64,000 nucleotides of DNA from Cercis canadensis (taxonomy: Eukaryota; Streptophyta; Magnoliopsida; Fabales; Fabaceae). The stretch lies in assembly GCA_003255065.1 (NCBI GenBank), contig QAOA01006081.1, forward strand, positions 374,201 through 438,200, read 5' to 3'. The notes under the pieces were generated by a model. The model had not been told where the DNA came from, ran no database searches, and saw only the letters and a program-made list of their open reading frames with translations. Both the position numbers and the translations under genes were made by a program. Positions 40,448 through 51,082 of the stretch are shown here, piece by piece. The first letter of the stretch is position 1; every line of letters starts with the position of its first letter.

Positions 40448-41125
40448 ATAATTCCACTATCTCAAACTGTGACCACTTGTACAATCTAGATACATCACAC
40501 ATGACAACGAAAAATGTTTAAATATCTATATATAACAGCCATGCTGATGAAAGAAGAAGGGAATCCATGTAACCGTAATGCTTGTAGCTAATCACAAGTG
40601 ATTCCTGATTAAATTGTACCCTCACCTGCTACTCTAGTCAGAATGTGCCTGTCTATTTTTTTTAAAATCTCGAGTCTGCTTCGATTAATATTACTGCATT
40701 GTTTTATAAGCTTTCGTACAGGAAAAGTAATCATTAAAAACAGATAAAAATGAAAACAAAAAACAAAACTAGTGTCCATGTCAATGTGATAAGTAAGAAA
40801 TGATGTCATTATTTTAAAAAAAATGTGAATTTAATCACATGTTATGTGAGATGCTCTATGCCTATATATGTTTTTTTTTGGCCATTGGATGCTCTGTTGT
40901 GGAAGATATCTTAAAACAGTATAATCATTAATTAACCAACTTAAGGTAGTGATTGACCAGGATTTTTTTTTTTTTTAAGAAAAAGAAAACCAAAAAAAAA
41001 AAGTCAGAACGGAGTGCCAGGGGACATGAGTATTGTTGAGTAGCGAAAGAGAAGTAGTGTTGTTGAGTGTTAGATTATTATGTGGGAGTGTAGTGCGGGG
41101 CGCGAACGAAAAGGCCTTTCAGTGG
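40448..41125. other. PIN 3' UTR and PPR upstream region
   Basis: No gene is supported. The segment 41033-41125 is open in the PPR frame but contains no ATG. It is treated as leader. Confidence 0.45.
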
Positions 41126-43303
41126 ATGCAGAAACTAAGTGTATTGCGTCCTCTTTTTCAATGGCAAAGGCAATGGCGCTCAGGTGGTGGCGGTGGTGGT
41201 GTTTTCCTACCACACCACCAATACCAACACGAATATGGTGAAGGGCAAGCACAAGAAGCAGAAACTCAATTTGTGGGGCCAGTGAAGGCAGACTCTTGTA
41301 TTTCATTGATCAAAGTTTGCAGCACCCTTGATTCCCTGAAATGTGTACACGCGTCCATGGTGAGATCCCACCTTGTCCTGAACCTCTTCTTCTCCACCAA
41401 TCTTATTGCTCACTATGCCTCTCTGGGTTCCATCGCCTACGCGTCCAACTTATTCTCTGCCGCCTCTCACTCCGGTTCCGATGTCTTTTTGTGGAACGTT
41501 ATGATCCGTGTCTTGGTCGACAATGCTCTTTATCACTCTTCTTTGACTCTCTATAAACAAATGCGACAACTAGCAATCCAACCTGACAATTTCACCTTCC
41601 CTTTCGTCCTCAAGGCTTGTGCCTATCTACGACATTATCAACTTGCTCTTCAACTTCATGCCCATGTGCTACAGCTTAGTTATCATTCGGATGTCACTGT
41701 GGCCAACTCCCTCTTTACAATGTATGCCAAGTGTGGTCATCATCACATTGCACGCCACATATTTGATAATATGCGTCACAAAAATGTAGTTTCTTGGAGC
41801 TCAATCATTGGTGCATACGCACAAAATGGGTGCTATGAGGAAGGGCTATTGTTGTTCTCACAGATGTTGGATGACCGAATTAGACCCAACAGGGCTGCCA
41901 TCTTAAACGCTATGGCATGTGTACAGAGGGAAAATGAAGCTCATGGTCTTTCTCGACTTGTGATGGACAATGGACTTGACTTGGATAGATCTGTACAGAA
42001 TGCCGCAATGAGAATGTATGCGCGAACTGGGAGGATTGATGTCGCTCGAAGGTTCTTTGATGGAATTATTGACAAAGATTTGGTGTCTTGGGCATCCATG
42101 ATTGAATCTTACGATCAGGCTGATATGCCGCTCAAGGCCTTAGAGCTCTTTAGACAGATGGCAATACAAACTATTCGTCCTGATTTGGTGACTCTTCTTG
42201 CTCTAGTTTCTGCTTGTTCAAATTTGGCATCTTTCCAGCAAGCACGTTTCCTTCATGGTTTTGTCATTCGGAGCTATTTCCAGAACCATGTATCTCTTGA
42301 AACTGCTCTAGTTGATCTCTACGTGAAATGTTCAAGTCTGGCATATGCTAGAAAAGTTTTTGATCAGATGCAGGAAAGAAATGTAATCACGTGGAGCACT
42401 ATGATTTCAGGATATGGGATACATGGCCATGCTAGAGAAGCTCTTCACTTATTTGATCAAATGAAAGCATTGGTAAAACCTGACCACATAACATTTGTAT
42501 CGGTTCTATCGGCATGCAGTCACAGTGGATTGATTCAAGAAGGATGGAATTGTTTCAATTCCATGAGTAGAGATTTTGGGCTCACACCAGGATCTCAACA
42601 TTATGCATGCATGGTTGATCTCTTGGGTCGTGCTGGGCGACTGCATGAAGCCCGTGAGTTTATTGAGAAAATGCCACTAAAGCCAGATGCAGGTGTCTGG
42701 GGAGCACTGCTTGCCGCATGTAGGATTCACTTAAATGTAGAAATGGCCGAACTTGCTGCTAAATTTTTGTTTGAATTGGACTCCGATAACCCGGGTCGAT
42801 ATGTTCTCTTGTCCAATATTTATGTTTCTTCTGGTAAAAGAATAGAAGCGGATAATATTAGAGCTCAAATGAAACAGAGAGGGTTGAGGAAAATTGCTGG
42901 GCACACAATTATTGAGATCAACAACAAGATACATACATTTGTTGCAGGGGATAGGTCACATCCTGAAGCCGATTTAATATATTCCGAGTTGAGAAAAATG
43001 ATAGATAGAATTCGTCAAGAAGGGTATGCACCAGATTTGAACCTTGTTTTACATGATGTGGAGGAAGAGACAAAGGAAATGATGTTATATGTGCACAGTG
43101 AGAAGTTGGCAATCGTTTATGGGCTCTTAAGTTTAAGACCAGAGAGTATCATTAGAATCAGGAAGAATCTTAGAGTTTGTGGAGACTGTCATGTAGGTAC
43201 CAAGTATATTACAAAGGTCACAGGAAGGGAAATCGTTGTGAGGGATGCTCATAGATTTCATCATTTTAAGGATGGAATCTGCTCTTGTGGGGACTATTGG
43301 TGA
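41126..43303 (+). CDS. PPR protein, PLS class with E, E+ and DYW domains
   Basis: An intronless 725-aa pentatricopeptide repeat protein, predicted to act in C-to-U editing of plastid or mitochondrial RNA. The start at 41126 is the first ATG in frame. An Arg/Gln/Gly-rich N-terminus precedes the repeats, as in organelle transit peptides. P-, L- and S-type repeats follow, recognisable by segments such as DVFLWNVMIRVLV, NVVSWSSIIGAYAQ, DLVSWASMIESY and NVITWSTMISGYG. Then come the E and E+ motifs (PDAGVWGALLAACR, GHTIIEINNKIHTFVAGDRS). The DYW deaminase has its HSEK catalytic motif, the zinc Cys pair of CGDCH, and a C-terminus ending CSCGDYW. The family's usual GY.P box reads GYAPDLNLVLHDVEEE. 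The RNA target cannot be told by eye. Confidence 0.95.
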   Translation: MQKLSVLRPLFQWQRQWRSGGGGGGVFLPHHQYQHEYGEGQAQEAETQFVGPVKADSCISLIKVCSTLDSLKCVHASMVRSHLVLNLFFSTNLIAHYASLGSIAYASNLFSAASHSGSDVFLWNVMIRVLVDNALYHSSLTLYKQMRQLAIQPDNFTFPFVLKACAYLRHYQLALQLHAHVLQLSYHSDVTVANSLFTMYAKCGHHHIARHIFDNMRHKNVVSWSSIIGAYAQNGCYEEGLLLFSQMLDDRIRPNRAAILNAMACVQRENEAHGLSRLVMDNGLDLDRSVQNAAMRMYARTGRIDVARRFFDGIIDKDLVSWASMIESYDQADMPLKALELFRQMAIQTIRPDLVTLLALVSACSNLASFQQARFLHGFVIRSYFQNHVSLETALVDLYVKCSSLAYARKVFDQMQERNVITWSTMISGYGIHGHAREALHLFDQMKALVKPDHITFVSVLSACSHSGLIQEGWNCFNSMSRDFGLTPGSQHYACMVDLLGRAGRLHEAREFIEKMPLKPDAGVWGALLAACRIHLNVEMAELAAKFLFELDSDNPGRYVLLSNIYVSSGKRIEADNIRAQMKQRGLRKIAGHTIIEINNKIHTFVAGDRSHPEADLIYSELRKMIDRIRQEGYAPDLNLVLHDVEEETKEMMLYVHSEKLAIVYGLLSLRPESIIRIRKNLRVCGDCHVGTKYITKVTGREIVVRDAHRFHHFKDGICSCGDYW

Positions 43304-44763
43304 AGATTTCTTCATCTGGGCGTTGCCAATGAATATTGCCTTTTCTAAAGATGTTGTCAACCAAACTGATTTATCAAACAAGCAAGAACTAATTGATATA
43401 AGGTGATTTCCACCCTGGTGATCTTGGTCCCTTAGAGGATAATGGAAGGACCAAACGTAGGGATTAGTTGCATGCATAATTGCATTGAAATTAAGGTCTT
43501 GGTGACTTGTTGCAGTAGCTTTTGCATCCAAGCATACTCCTTCACTGGTTCAAGATTGAAAAAAATAATGGGAAGTGCAATACTTTATCTCCAACTTCTT
43601 GTTGAAGTTAGCTGCCAGAGTTTCCAGATTCAAGATAGCACGCGTAGCAGAGGGATCTTTCAATTGTATGTTTTATAAATAACAGAATGCCCGCGATTAC
43701 TTGCTTGATTCCCAATGAAATTTGGCCATCTGATCAAGAAAAATGCTGATTTAACCAAGGTATACGATATACAGGAAGAGATGTCCAGGGTTCAAGAAAT
43801 TTCTGATGCCTATTATGCAGCTGCTCTGTTACTTGGCATTCACTCTACACCACGTGCAGAGAAAACAGAATGATTAAAGTTGAGACAGTACCATACTGCC
43901 ACACAAGATTACCTCAAATTAATCCTAAGTTTGCGCAGCGAATGTGGAATACTACTGCCGACGGGATTGGCTAAAGTGGGGTATCATGCAATTACTTAGG
44001 AGGGTACCTTGTACATTGAAAGCCTTAATATGTGGTATTATTATTCATAAAGATGTTCCTGATATTCACGATGCAGGTTTTCTACCACCCTTTTGCTGCG
44101 AGAATATGACTTCCAAATGAGAGTATAAGCTGTAGTTCGTACCCAATTGGATATCTTGGCACGTGCCATTTACATCTTCAGTTAAATGAGTTTATATTAT
44201 AATTTTTCTTTTTGATCTCCAACGTATCCCCATATATTCTCTGAAGGCTTAAGCTCGGTTGATGCAAAGAATTTGATCATCAAACTAGGTTTCGGTATTT
44301 CTGTATATATATAATTTCCTTTTTGCAGTTTGCTCTCCTCTTTTCGATGGAGGGGACTGTAAATTAAAGGCNTCTGTATATATATAATTTCCTTTTGGCA
44401 GTTTGCTCTCCTCTTTTCGATGGAGGGGACTGTAAATTAAAGGCATGCGCGTGCGGGAGTTCGAGCTGTAGTTAAGGTCAGCTGTATTTCTCCTCACAAG
44501 AAACCAGCGCCTTGACAACGTGCAGAGTATTAGCCAAGTAATATTCTCAAACTTTTTTGTAATTCTGTATGAATTTAACTAAATTTATTATAGTTTCATA
44601 AGACTCCATTAAAATTTTAATATAATTACAAAAACTCTACATCACCTACAGTTTTTCGAAATGTGTAAGAATATCATTTTTCTCTAAATTTACGTTACTG
44701 TTTAGAGAAAGCCCAGGTTTGCTGGGTCCCAGAATAGTTAAATGGAACGCTATGTTTCTTTTA
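43304..44763. other. PPR 3' region and intergenic DNA
   Basis: No second gene is supported. Unusually for the window this stretch is not very AT-rich, and it may hold spliced 3' UTR of the PPR transcript. A false-looking duplication around an N at 44372 is listed separately. Confidence 0.4.
44300..44444 (+). repeat. 72-bp direct duplication across an N
   Basis: The 72 bp at 44300-44371 are repeated at 44373-44444 directly after an N at 44372, with one mismatch. This is more likely two overlapping contig ends left unmerged than a real tandem repeat. Confidence 0.85.
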
Positions 44764-45126
44764 GGTAGTGTTTGGTACCTAGAATGTTTTAATATTCTTA
44801 GGAAAGTGAAAAATTTCTTATGTTTAGTGTAAGAAAAAAAAATTATTCTCAAGCATCAAAGATACCTAGGAATAAAATTTATACTGAAACTTTCCCACCT
44901 CAAGAGGTGGGAATACAACTTTCCTGAGAANAGTTAAATGGAACGCTATGTTTCTTTTAGGTAGTGTTTGGTACCTAGAATGTTTTAACATTCTTAGGAA
45001 AGTGAAAAGTTTCTTATGTTTAGTGTAAGAAAAAAAAATTATTCTCAAGCATCAAAGATACCTAGGAATAAAATTTATACTGAAACTTTCCCACCTCAAG
45101 AGGTGGGAATACAACTTTCCTGAGAA
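44736..45126 (+). repeat. 195-bp direct duplication across an N
   Basis: The segment 44736-44930 recurs at 44932-45126 after an N at 44931. The only differences I see are two single-base changes: TTTTAATATTC against TTTTAACATTC, and GAAAAATTTC against GAAAAGTTTC. Consistent with two haplotypes joined end to end. It falls in the left end of the Harbinger-like element. Confidence 0.85.
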
Positions 45127-45859
45127 TGAATTTTTTTTTTTCATTCTTTGCCCTTCTTCATTCCCCCTCATTCTCCTTCTCTCTGCGAATTACCGAAGTG
45201 CAGAAATTTCAGACGCAGATGCAGTATCAAATGCAGAAATGGCCGAAGCAAAATAAGCTGGTGGGGTCAAAGGGAGGTACTCGGCAAAGAGAATTGACCG
45301 AGCTGCCTTGCTAGGCAGCTAGTAGAAGAGAGAGAGAGTCCCTGTTCGGATTGTTATCTCCTCTTAGCCCTTGTTTCTTGTTTCCCTTTTCGCTATTAGC
45401 AATCCGCTCTAAAGAACCAGCTACTTCATACCTCTCCTTATAAATGCTACTATCATTCCTTGTTCTATATTTTATAGATTTCATATGATGAATACTAGCC
45501 CTGTTCTTTCTAGGCAAGGAGTTGGGCATCTGTTTAGGACCGGACCTGTAACTACCAAAGGTTTCTCAATGAACAAGAGAGACTTGGGTGTTCTCCTCCA
45601 TGGACATTCGATTTTGCTCGCTTGGATTTTGGTTCCAACGGGTTTTGGAGAAAAACAAGACCGAGGGAAGGGTTTCTTTCTGGGCAGAGCAGCAAAGACG
45701 AAGCGCAGGGTATTTTTAAAAAAATTGATAGCATTCTTAGGTATGTTCTGAATCAAACATGAGAATAAAATTTTGTTAGAAATGTATCATTCCTAAGAAT
45801 AAGATTCTCAAAAAAGTAGTATAGTTAGAAATAAAAGATTCCCCATATCAAACACCACC
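44764..45859. mobile_element. Non-autonomous PIF/Harbinger-like element
   Basis: The left end GGTAGTGTTTGGTA and right end TATCAAACACCACC form terminal inverted repeats with a few mismatches. Both are flanked by the trinucleotide TTA (44761-44763 and 45860-45862), the target duplication of PIF/Harbinger elements. Internal frames encode nothing I recognise. The real length is about 900 bp if the N-linked duplication at its left end is an artefact. Confidence 0.65.
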
Positions 45860-45862
45860 TTA

Positions 45863-46955
45863 AGGAGGCCTTTAACTTACCCTTGGCAAGGGTTATATAA
45901 CCTCATCTTATGTGCCCTCATCTTATGTGCCCTTATCATTACCGTGAATACCTACACATAGCATAATGAAATGTGAAGATATACTTACTTTGAACTTGAA
46001 TGCCCAATTTTATATTTTTCTTTTAAATTTACCCTCTTAACTATTTAAATTCACATATGAGACGTATTTCTATTTTATTTATATCCTTTCTCGATTTTTT
46101 GACATAGGTTTGACATTTTAACAATTTATTTATTTAACTATTGTAATTTTAAAATTATTTACATTAACATTATAATTTATTTTTTAAAAAAAAAAGTCAA
46201 TTAATTGGACCCACTAAATACGTTACATGTCATATACAATATGTTCTTTGAAGAGATTGTATACAATAAGACCCACCTTGTCTACTAGCAACAAACATGA
46301 TAGACTTTGCAGAGTGATGTGACTAAGACCCATAGCATGGGATTCGACGTGTTCTTATTGGATCTATGCGCTGACGAATAGCGTGACGCCACATCAGCGT
46401 ATACCTCCTGCCCCACCAACGGTATCTCTCTCCATTTTTCTTCCAATTTTTTTTCTCTCTCTCTATTTCTCTTCTCTCATCACGCATCTCCTTGTGAACC
46501 GCCCACAAGGAGCCTGCTCTCTTCACCATCAAGATCCAAAGGTACACCGATTTTACAGAGATCAGAACTTCGCCGATTCAAGACGACCCAGAAAATGGAA
46601 GAAGGAAATTTTTTCTTTTTTGGCTTGTTATTAACTCTAAAAAAATATAAATAAACGAATTTTATTTGAATTATGATTCATGCTTAATATTAGAGTAACT
46701 AATAATTTTTTTTATTTTGCATCATAAAAGAATTATTAAAACTATACCTATTAATCATACTTTCTTAAAGATTGAAGATTTTTTTTAATTTAACACTAAT
46801 ATAATTCAATTAAAAATAATTACATAAATTAAATTAGAGAGTATTTTTAATTTTATAAAATTGAGTTGAAATTTTTTTAGTGTTTTTTTTTTAAAATAAT
46901 AAGACTGATTTGTAATAAGTAAAAATTTTACTGTCAAAAGTTATGTTAAATATTA
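45863..46955. other. Intergenic DNA
   Basis: A GC-richer patch at about 46320-46600 has short frames on both strands without recognisable content. The rest is very AT-rich, with runs near 46180, 46450 and 46885. Confidence 0.4.
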
Positions 46956-47168
46956 GGAGGTTTTTTTTAGATATTTTTAATATTTATATAGTATATTATA
47001 TTACATAAAATAATCAATAAATAAATAATATGTGTACAAGTTAATTATTTTTAAGTTTGTTTAAAAAATTAAATAAATTATATTTTATATTTAATAAAAT
47101 ATAAAAATTATGTATACTTATCACATTAGTGTAATATAACATAATTATGTAGTATCGTAGAATCTCTA
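46956..47168 (-). mobile_element. MITE, copy 5 (213 bp) with 9-bp target duplication
   Basis: The element begins GGAGGTTTTTTTTAGATA and ends GTATCGTAGAATCTCTA. The flanks TAAATATTA (46947-46955) and AAAATATTA (47169-47177) match at 8 of 9 bases. Same family as copies 1-4. It ends 223 bp upstream of the seipin start codon. Confidence 0.8.
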
Positions 47169-47250
47169 AAAATATTATAATGCCTATAAGGTGGTTTAGC
47201 ATGGCGTAAGTTAAAGTCCTTTCTTTTAAAAGACTGTCAACTCCTCCTGC

Positions 47251-47355
47251 ATGATTGCCACGACATCACCTCCTTCTGATGCAGAAGACACGTGTGGATA
47301 TGGTGCCACCGTCCAACGATGTAACTGTAATTTCTTTTCCTGCCTCTCTTCATGA
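47251..47355 (+). other. Possible 34-codon upstream ORF of the seipin gene
   Basis: ATG at 47251 opens a 34-codon frame (starting MIATTSPPSDAED) that closes with TGA at 47353-47355, 36 nt before the seipin ATG. It may be translated if the leader extends this far; the transcription start is not known. Confidence 0.3.
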
Positions 47356-47391
47356 AACTGTGCTCTACAATTGTGACATCCTAGGGACTCC

Positions 47392-49182
47392 ATGGAGAGA
47401 GATGAACAAGGCTACTTTCTTTTGCCGAAACCATCAGATTGTGTGGCGAAACTGATATCTCTCCAAGCGGACTTGATCTACAAGTGCTTGATTTCTGTCT
47501 TTTCCCCTATCTTGTCTCTCTTTTCCATAGCGTCTGAGTCCTACCACTGGGCTGAGGAGACCAAAGACAATGTTGAATCAGCAGTCCACCAAGTCCCCTC
47601 CAACATTACTTATGGTAGCACCCTCTTACTAAAGAAGCTGGGATTAGGCTTTCTCAGTGCTGCATATGTGTGCATGGTTCTGATATTGGTTTTTATTCTG
47701 GCTATTGTGGTGGGTGTTGGTTTGATACAGCTGTGGGTGGAGGAACCTGTGTTAGTGAAGGAAAGGTTGCATTTTGATTACACTGATGCTCATCCTACAG
47801 CTGTCTTTTCATTTAATGGACGAGTTAATGGAGTTGTAGGGCACAGCAGGAAGAAGCAGATTGGTATTCCAGTTGGGCACACTTTTTACATTTCTTTGCT
47901 CCTGGTGATGCCTGAATCCTACTTCAATCGGGAGATTGGGGTGTTTCAGGTATGTCTATAATTCTTTCTTAAAATCCATTGAATTCATACTTGCATGCTT
48001 AAATCTCTAAAACCATGAAATCTTGGAAAATGTGGAGGAGACTGCAATTTTAAGATTACAGAAAAATTCCTTTGTATTATGTTGATTTCTGCAGCTGGCT
48101 AAAGGTTTTAATTTAGTAAACTGTAGACGTATTCGTGCCCTCAGTCACAAATCTTATCAGGTCTTTTGTAACCCCTGCCAATTATTACATTCACTACTAC
48201 ATTGCTCTGGCTGGGTTATTCTTGAGGAGCTCGATATTGTGGTCTGGACAAAAATAGGGAAATTAAGAAAATTTGCTGTCTCCTGGTTTTCCAACGGTTG
48301 TTGAACTCTGCCCAGTTACAATCTTGATCGACTACTGAAAAACTTAATAAAGCACTGAATCAGGATGTTTTGCATTTTGTGTCAACAAGGGGAAGAAACA
48401 AACAAGAAAACTTAATAGAACTGTACTGTAGTTTTTGGGATTGCGAATAGATATGATCTATTTATTAATAGTTACTATTGCAGCTGACTGCAGAACTCCT
48501 ATCAGTTAATGGAGATGTGATAGCAAAATCTAGCCAGCCATGCATGTTGCGGTTTAGAAGCTTCCCAATTCGATTGGCGCGGACATTTGTTATGGGTGTG
48601 CCTCTGTTACTGGGAATCTCTGGTGAAACCCAGGAGATAAATGTAGAAATATTGAACCACAAGGAAGACAACCGAAGAACCAAAGCAATCAGGGTAACTC
48701 TGTGTCCAAGAGCAGGAACTTCATATCTGCCACAGATATATGAAGCTGAAATCCTCATGAACTCCCATCTACCTTGGACTAAAGAATTGGTTCACAGTTG
48801 GAAATGGACATTTTATGTGTGGATGTCCTTGTATATCTATATTGTGCTGCTTATAATTCTCTTGTGTTGCTGTAGGCCGCTCATCTTTCTGGTGACACCA
48901 GATTATTTCAGTGATGCTCGTAGCTTAAGCTTAAGAGAAGTTACTAGTGAAGAACCAATAGAATCACTGGGGAGGGAAGGAGATGAAAGCGAGGTTTCTG
49001 AGTTGTTGAGGAAATGGCGACGAAGCAGAAGCAAGAGAAAAGCTATCCTTATGCACGGTGGTGGTGTTGTGCCAGAAATCATTGGGTCCTCAGCTTCAAG
49101 CATTAGCATGACTAGAGAAGATGTAACCAGCACGGGTGTTGAAGATGATGTCGGGGACTCTGAATCGGTGTGCTTAGGCTAG
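47392..49182 (+). CDS. Seipin (lipid droplet biogenesis)
   Basis: A plant seipin of 418 aa in two exons, 47392-47949 and 48484-49182 (GT-AG, phase 0). An in-frame TGA lies just upstream of the chosen ATG, which fixes the start. The fold is clear. A first membrane helix (about residues 84-115) is followed by the lumenal domain, starting LWVEEPVLVKERLHFDY and including GIPVGHTFYISLLLVMPES and IGVFQLTAELLS. A second helix (about 294-322) ends in a Cys cluster. The C-terminal cytosolic tail is Ser/acid-rich with a basic patch (RKWRRSRSKRK). Seipins form ER oligomers that set lipid droplet number and size. Length is between Arabidopsis SEIPIN1 (368 aa) and SEIPIN2/3 (above 500). Confidence 0.95.
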
Positions 49183-51082
49183 GAGTTTGCTGCTTTATTT
49201 GAGTTGAGTTATAAGTTATTGGAGGGGGGTCTATTATGTTTGCAATAATTGATTGATTATGGTATTGGTCCCCCACTGTATATGGATAGAAGCATGTAAA
49301 AAGTTTCCCTTAACGATGATACATCTACATTTTTTCTTCCCAAAGCACAAAATTTGATTTTGGTCATATAGTGCCACTGAATCCGCAAAAATCTTATGAT
49401 ACGAGTTTCATCAAATTAACTAACGGAAAATTTTCAGTATATCCCTAATCTAATCCTCACCAAGTTTATGATGAGCTTATTTATTACCCCCAAGTTTTAC
49501 TTCATAAAGTATGAGTGGTAGCAAGGACAAAGTGTGGAGAAGAAGAAGAAAAATAACGCACCGCCGGCTTTGGAGAGAAGAAATGGCAGCTTCCCTATTA
49601 TCCCTGTTATTATGGATCTTTCTTTCTTATACATTCATTATTTTAAGAAAGAAAAAAAATTAAATGCTATTCATCTTGGGCTTGGGCTTGGGCTTGGGCC
49701 TACTGCAACATCCACGTATATCTCTCATGTTATATATATATATATCTCTGCTTTTTGGTTTGGCGAGAGAAGCGACCAGATTATTTATTTTCTTTTCTTT
49801 TTTGGTAGTTGAGGAAAGACTAAAGAGTAATGACGTATATACAAATTTGTTATTATAATAGTATAAAATAAAACTAAATTATTTGTTAAATTTAAATTTA
49901 ATCACATAATCATTTATGTATGGTGGCGTATATAAAGTTTGTTAATTTATCAATTCTTTCTCTCCCTTTTACTAAACAATTTATAAAATCTCTTGGTTAT
50001 ACAATTCGATAATAATATTTATGGCTATGTAATAAGCACCATTTTCTCCCGTCCCCCTTCTTCAAATACCATTTTCTAATGTTTAAAGTATTCATTATAT
50101 TTTCTAATGAATACTTTTCATTATATTAATTACTAAATATTGCTTTCATCATAATTAATGTTAATTTCTTGGCAGTAGCAAGAAAAAAGAGTTATGTTAG
50201 TAAGTTTGTGATAAGGGAATTTAATTGGTTGAGATCCAAGAAAGAAGATCCGAAGTTAGCTCGTAATCCTATTAGATTTGATTTTATGCAACGAAATCTC
50301 ATCTTTGTTTTGAGGCAAACATTAACATGTGGGTTGAGATTTCTCACTTGTCATTTCTTCCGGAGTTTTATTAACTTATAACCTGCTTCACAATTCCCAC
50401 GCGTCATCTTAGTGGCTGTTTGTTTGGATGCAAATCTAACCTCTCTCAAGATTTTTCGCCGCACCACTCGATGATGATTAAAAAAANAAAAAAAAAAAAA
50501 AAAAAAACTACCTCCATACAGTTTCAGCGCATGCAGTTCCTTATTATTGGTCCATATTGAAATAAATGATAAAAGGAAGAAACAAAACAATTTCAGGTAA
50601 TAAAACAAGTTGGAATTGGATGTTATAAAAGCTAATAGGCTAGACTGAAGGAAGTAATTTGGAAGATTAGTGGAACCGTAGAGAACTAAAGGTGCTGCGA
50701 GTGCATCCAACTTGAACACTCTTTATCAGTTTGAGGGAAAAAAAGTGTTAAACACAACACAGGCACTTATCTTTCTCTCACGGTCTTTGTCTGTCCCTCT
50801 CTTTTATATATCTCGCATCTGTTAAACATTGTGTGTGAGGTATTATATCCAAAATTAAGGCACAAGATCGGTTTCAGCTCCACTCTTCTGGAGCTGAAAC
50901 TGCAACTTGAATCGAACCCTACCATTTCCATAATCCTCCTTTTTGTTTCGCAACAACTCTTCCTTTTTCTGTTTATTGGTTTGTTTTCAATAATATTGTC
51001 GTTTTGAGTCTCGAGGACAGACCCAATTGGCGCCAATCCTGAATAATCATGTAGATACATCTATCTTAATCTTAGAACGATT
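49183..51082. other. Seipin 3' UTR, intergenic DNA and WRKY promoter
   Basis: No gene is supported. It contains a run of A's with N at 50487, an imperfect GGGCTT repeat near 49680, and a TATA-like TTTTATATAT at about 50801, some 280 bp upstream of the WRKY ATG. Frames on both strands here lack recognisable content. Confidence 0.4.

Noticed and set aside
41033..41125. N-terminal extension of the PPR protein
   Set aside because: The frame is open but begins at TTG with no ATG. The first in-frame ATG is at 41126, so this is treated as leader.
45485..45756. 88-91 residue frames on both strands
   Set aside because: They lie inside the Harbinger-like element, have no domain, and mirror each other.
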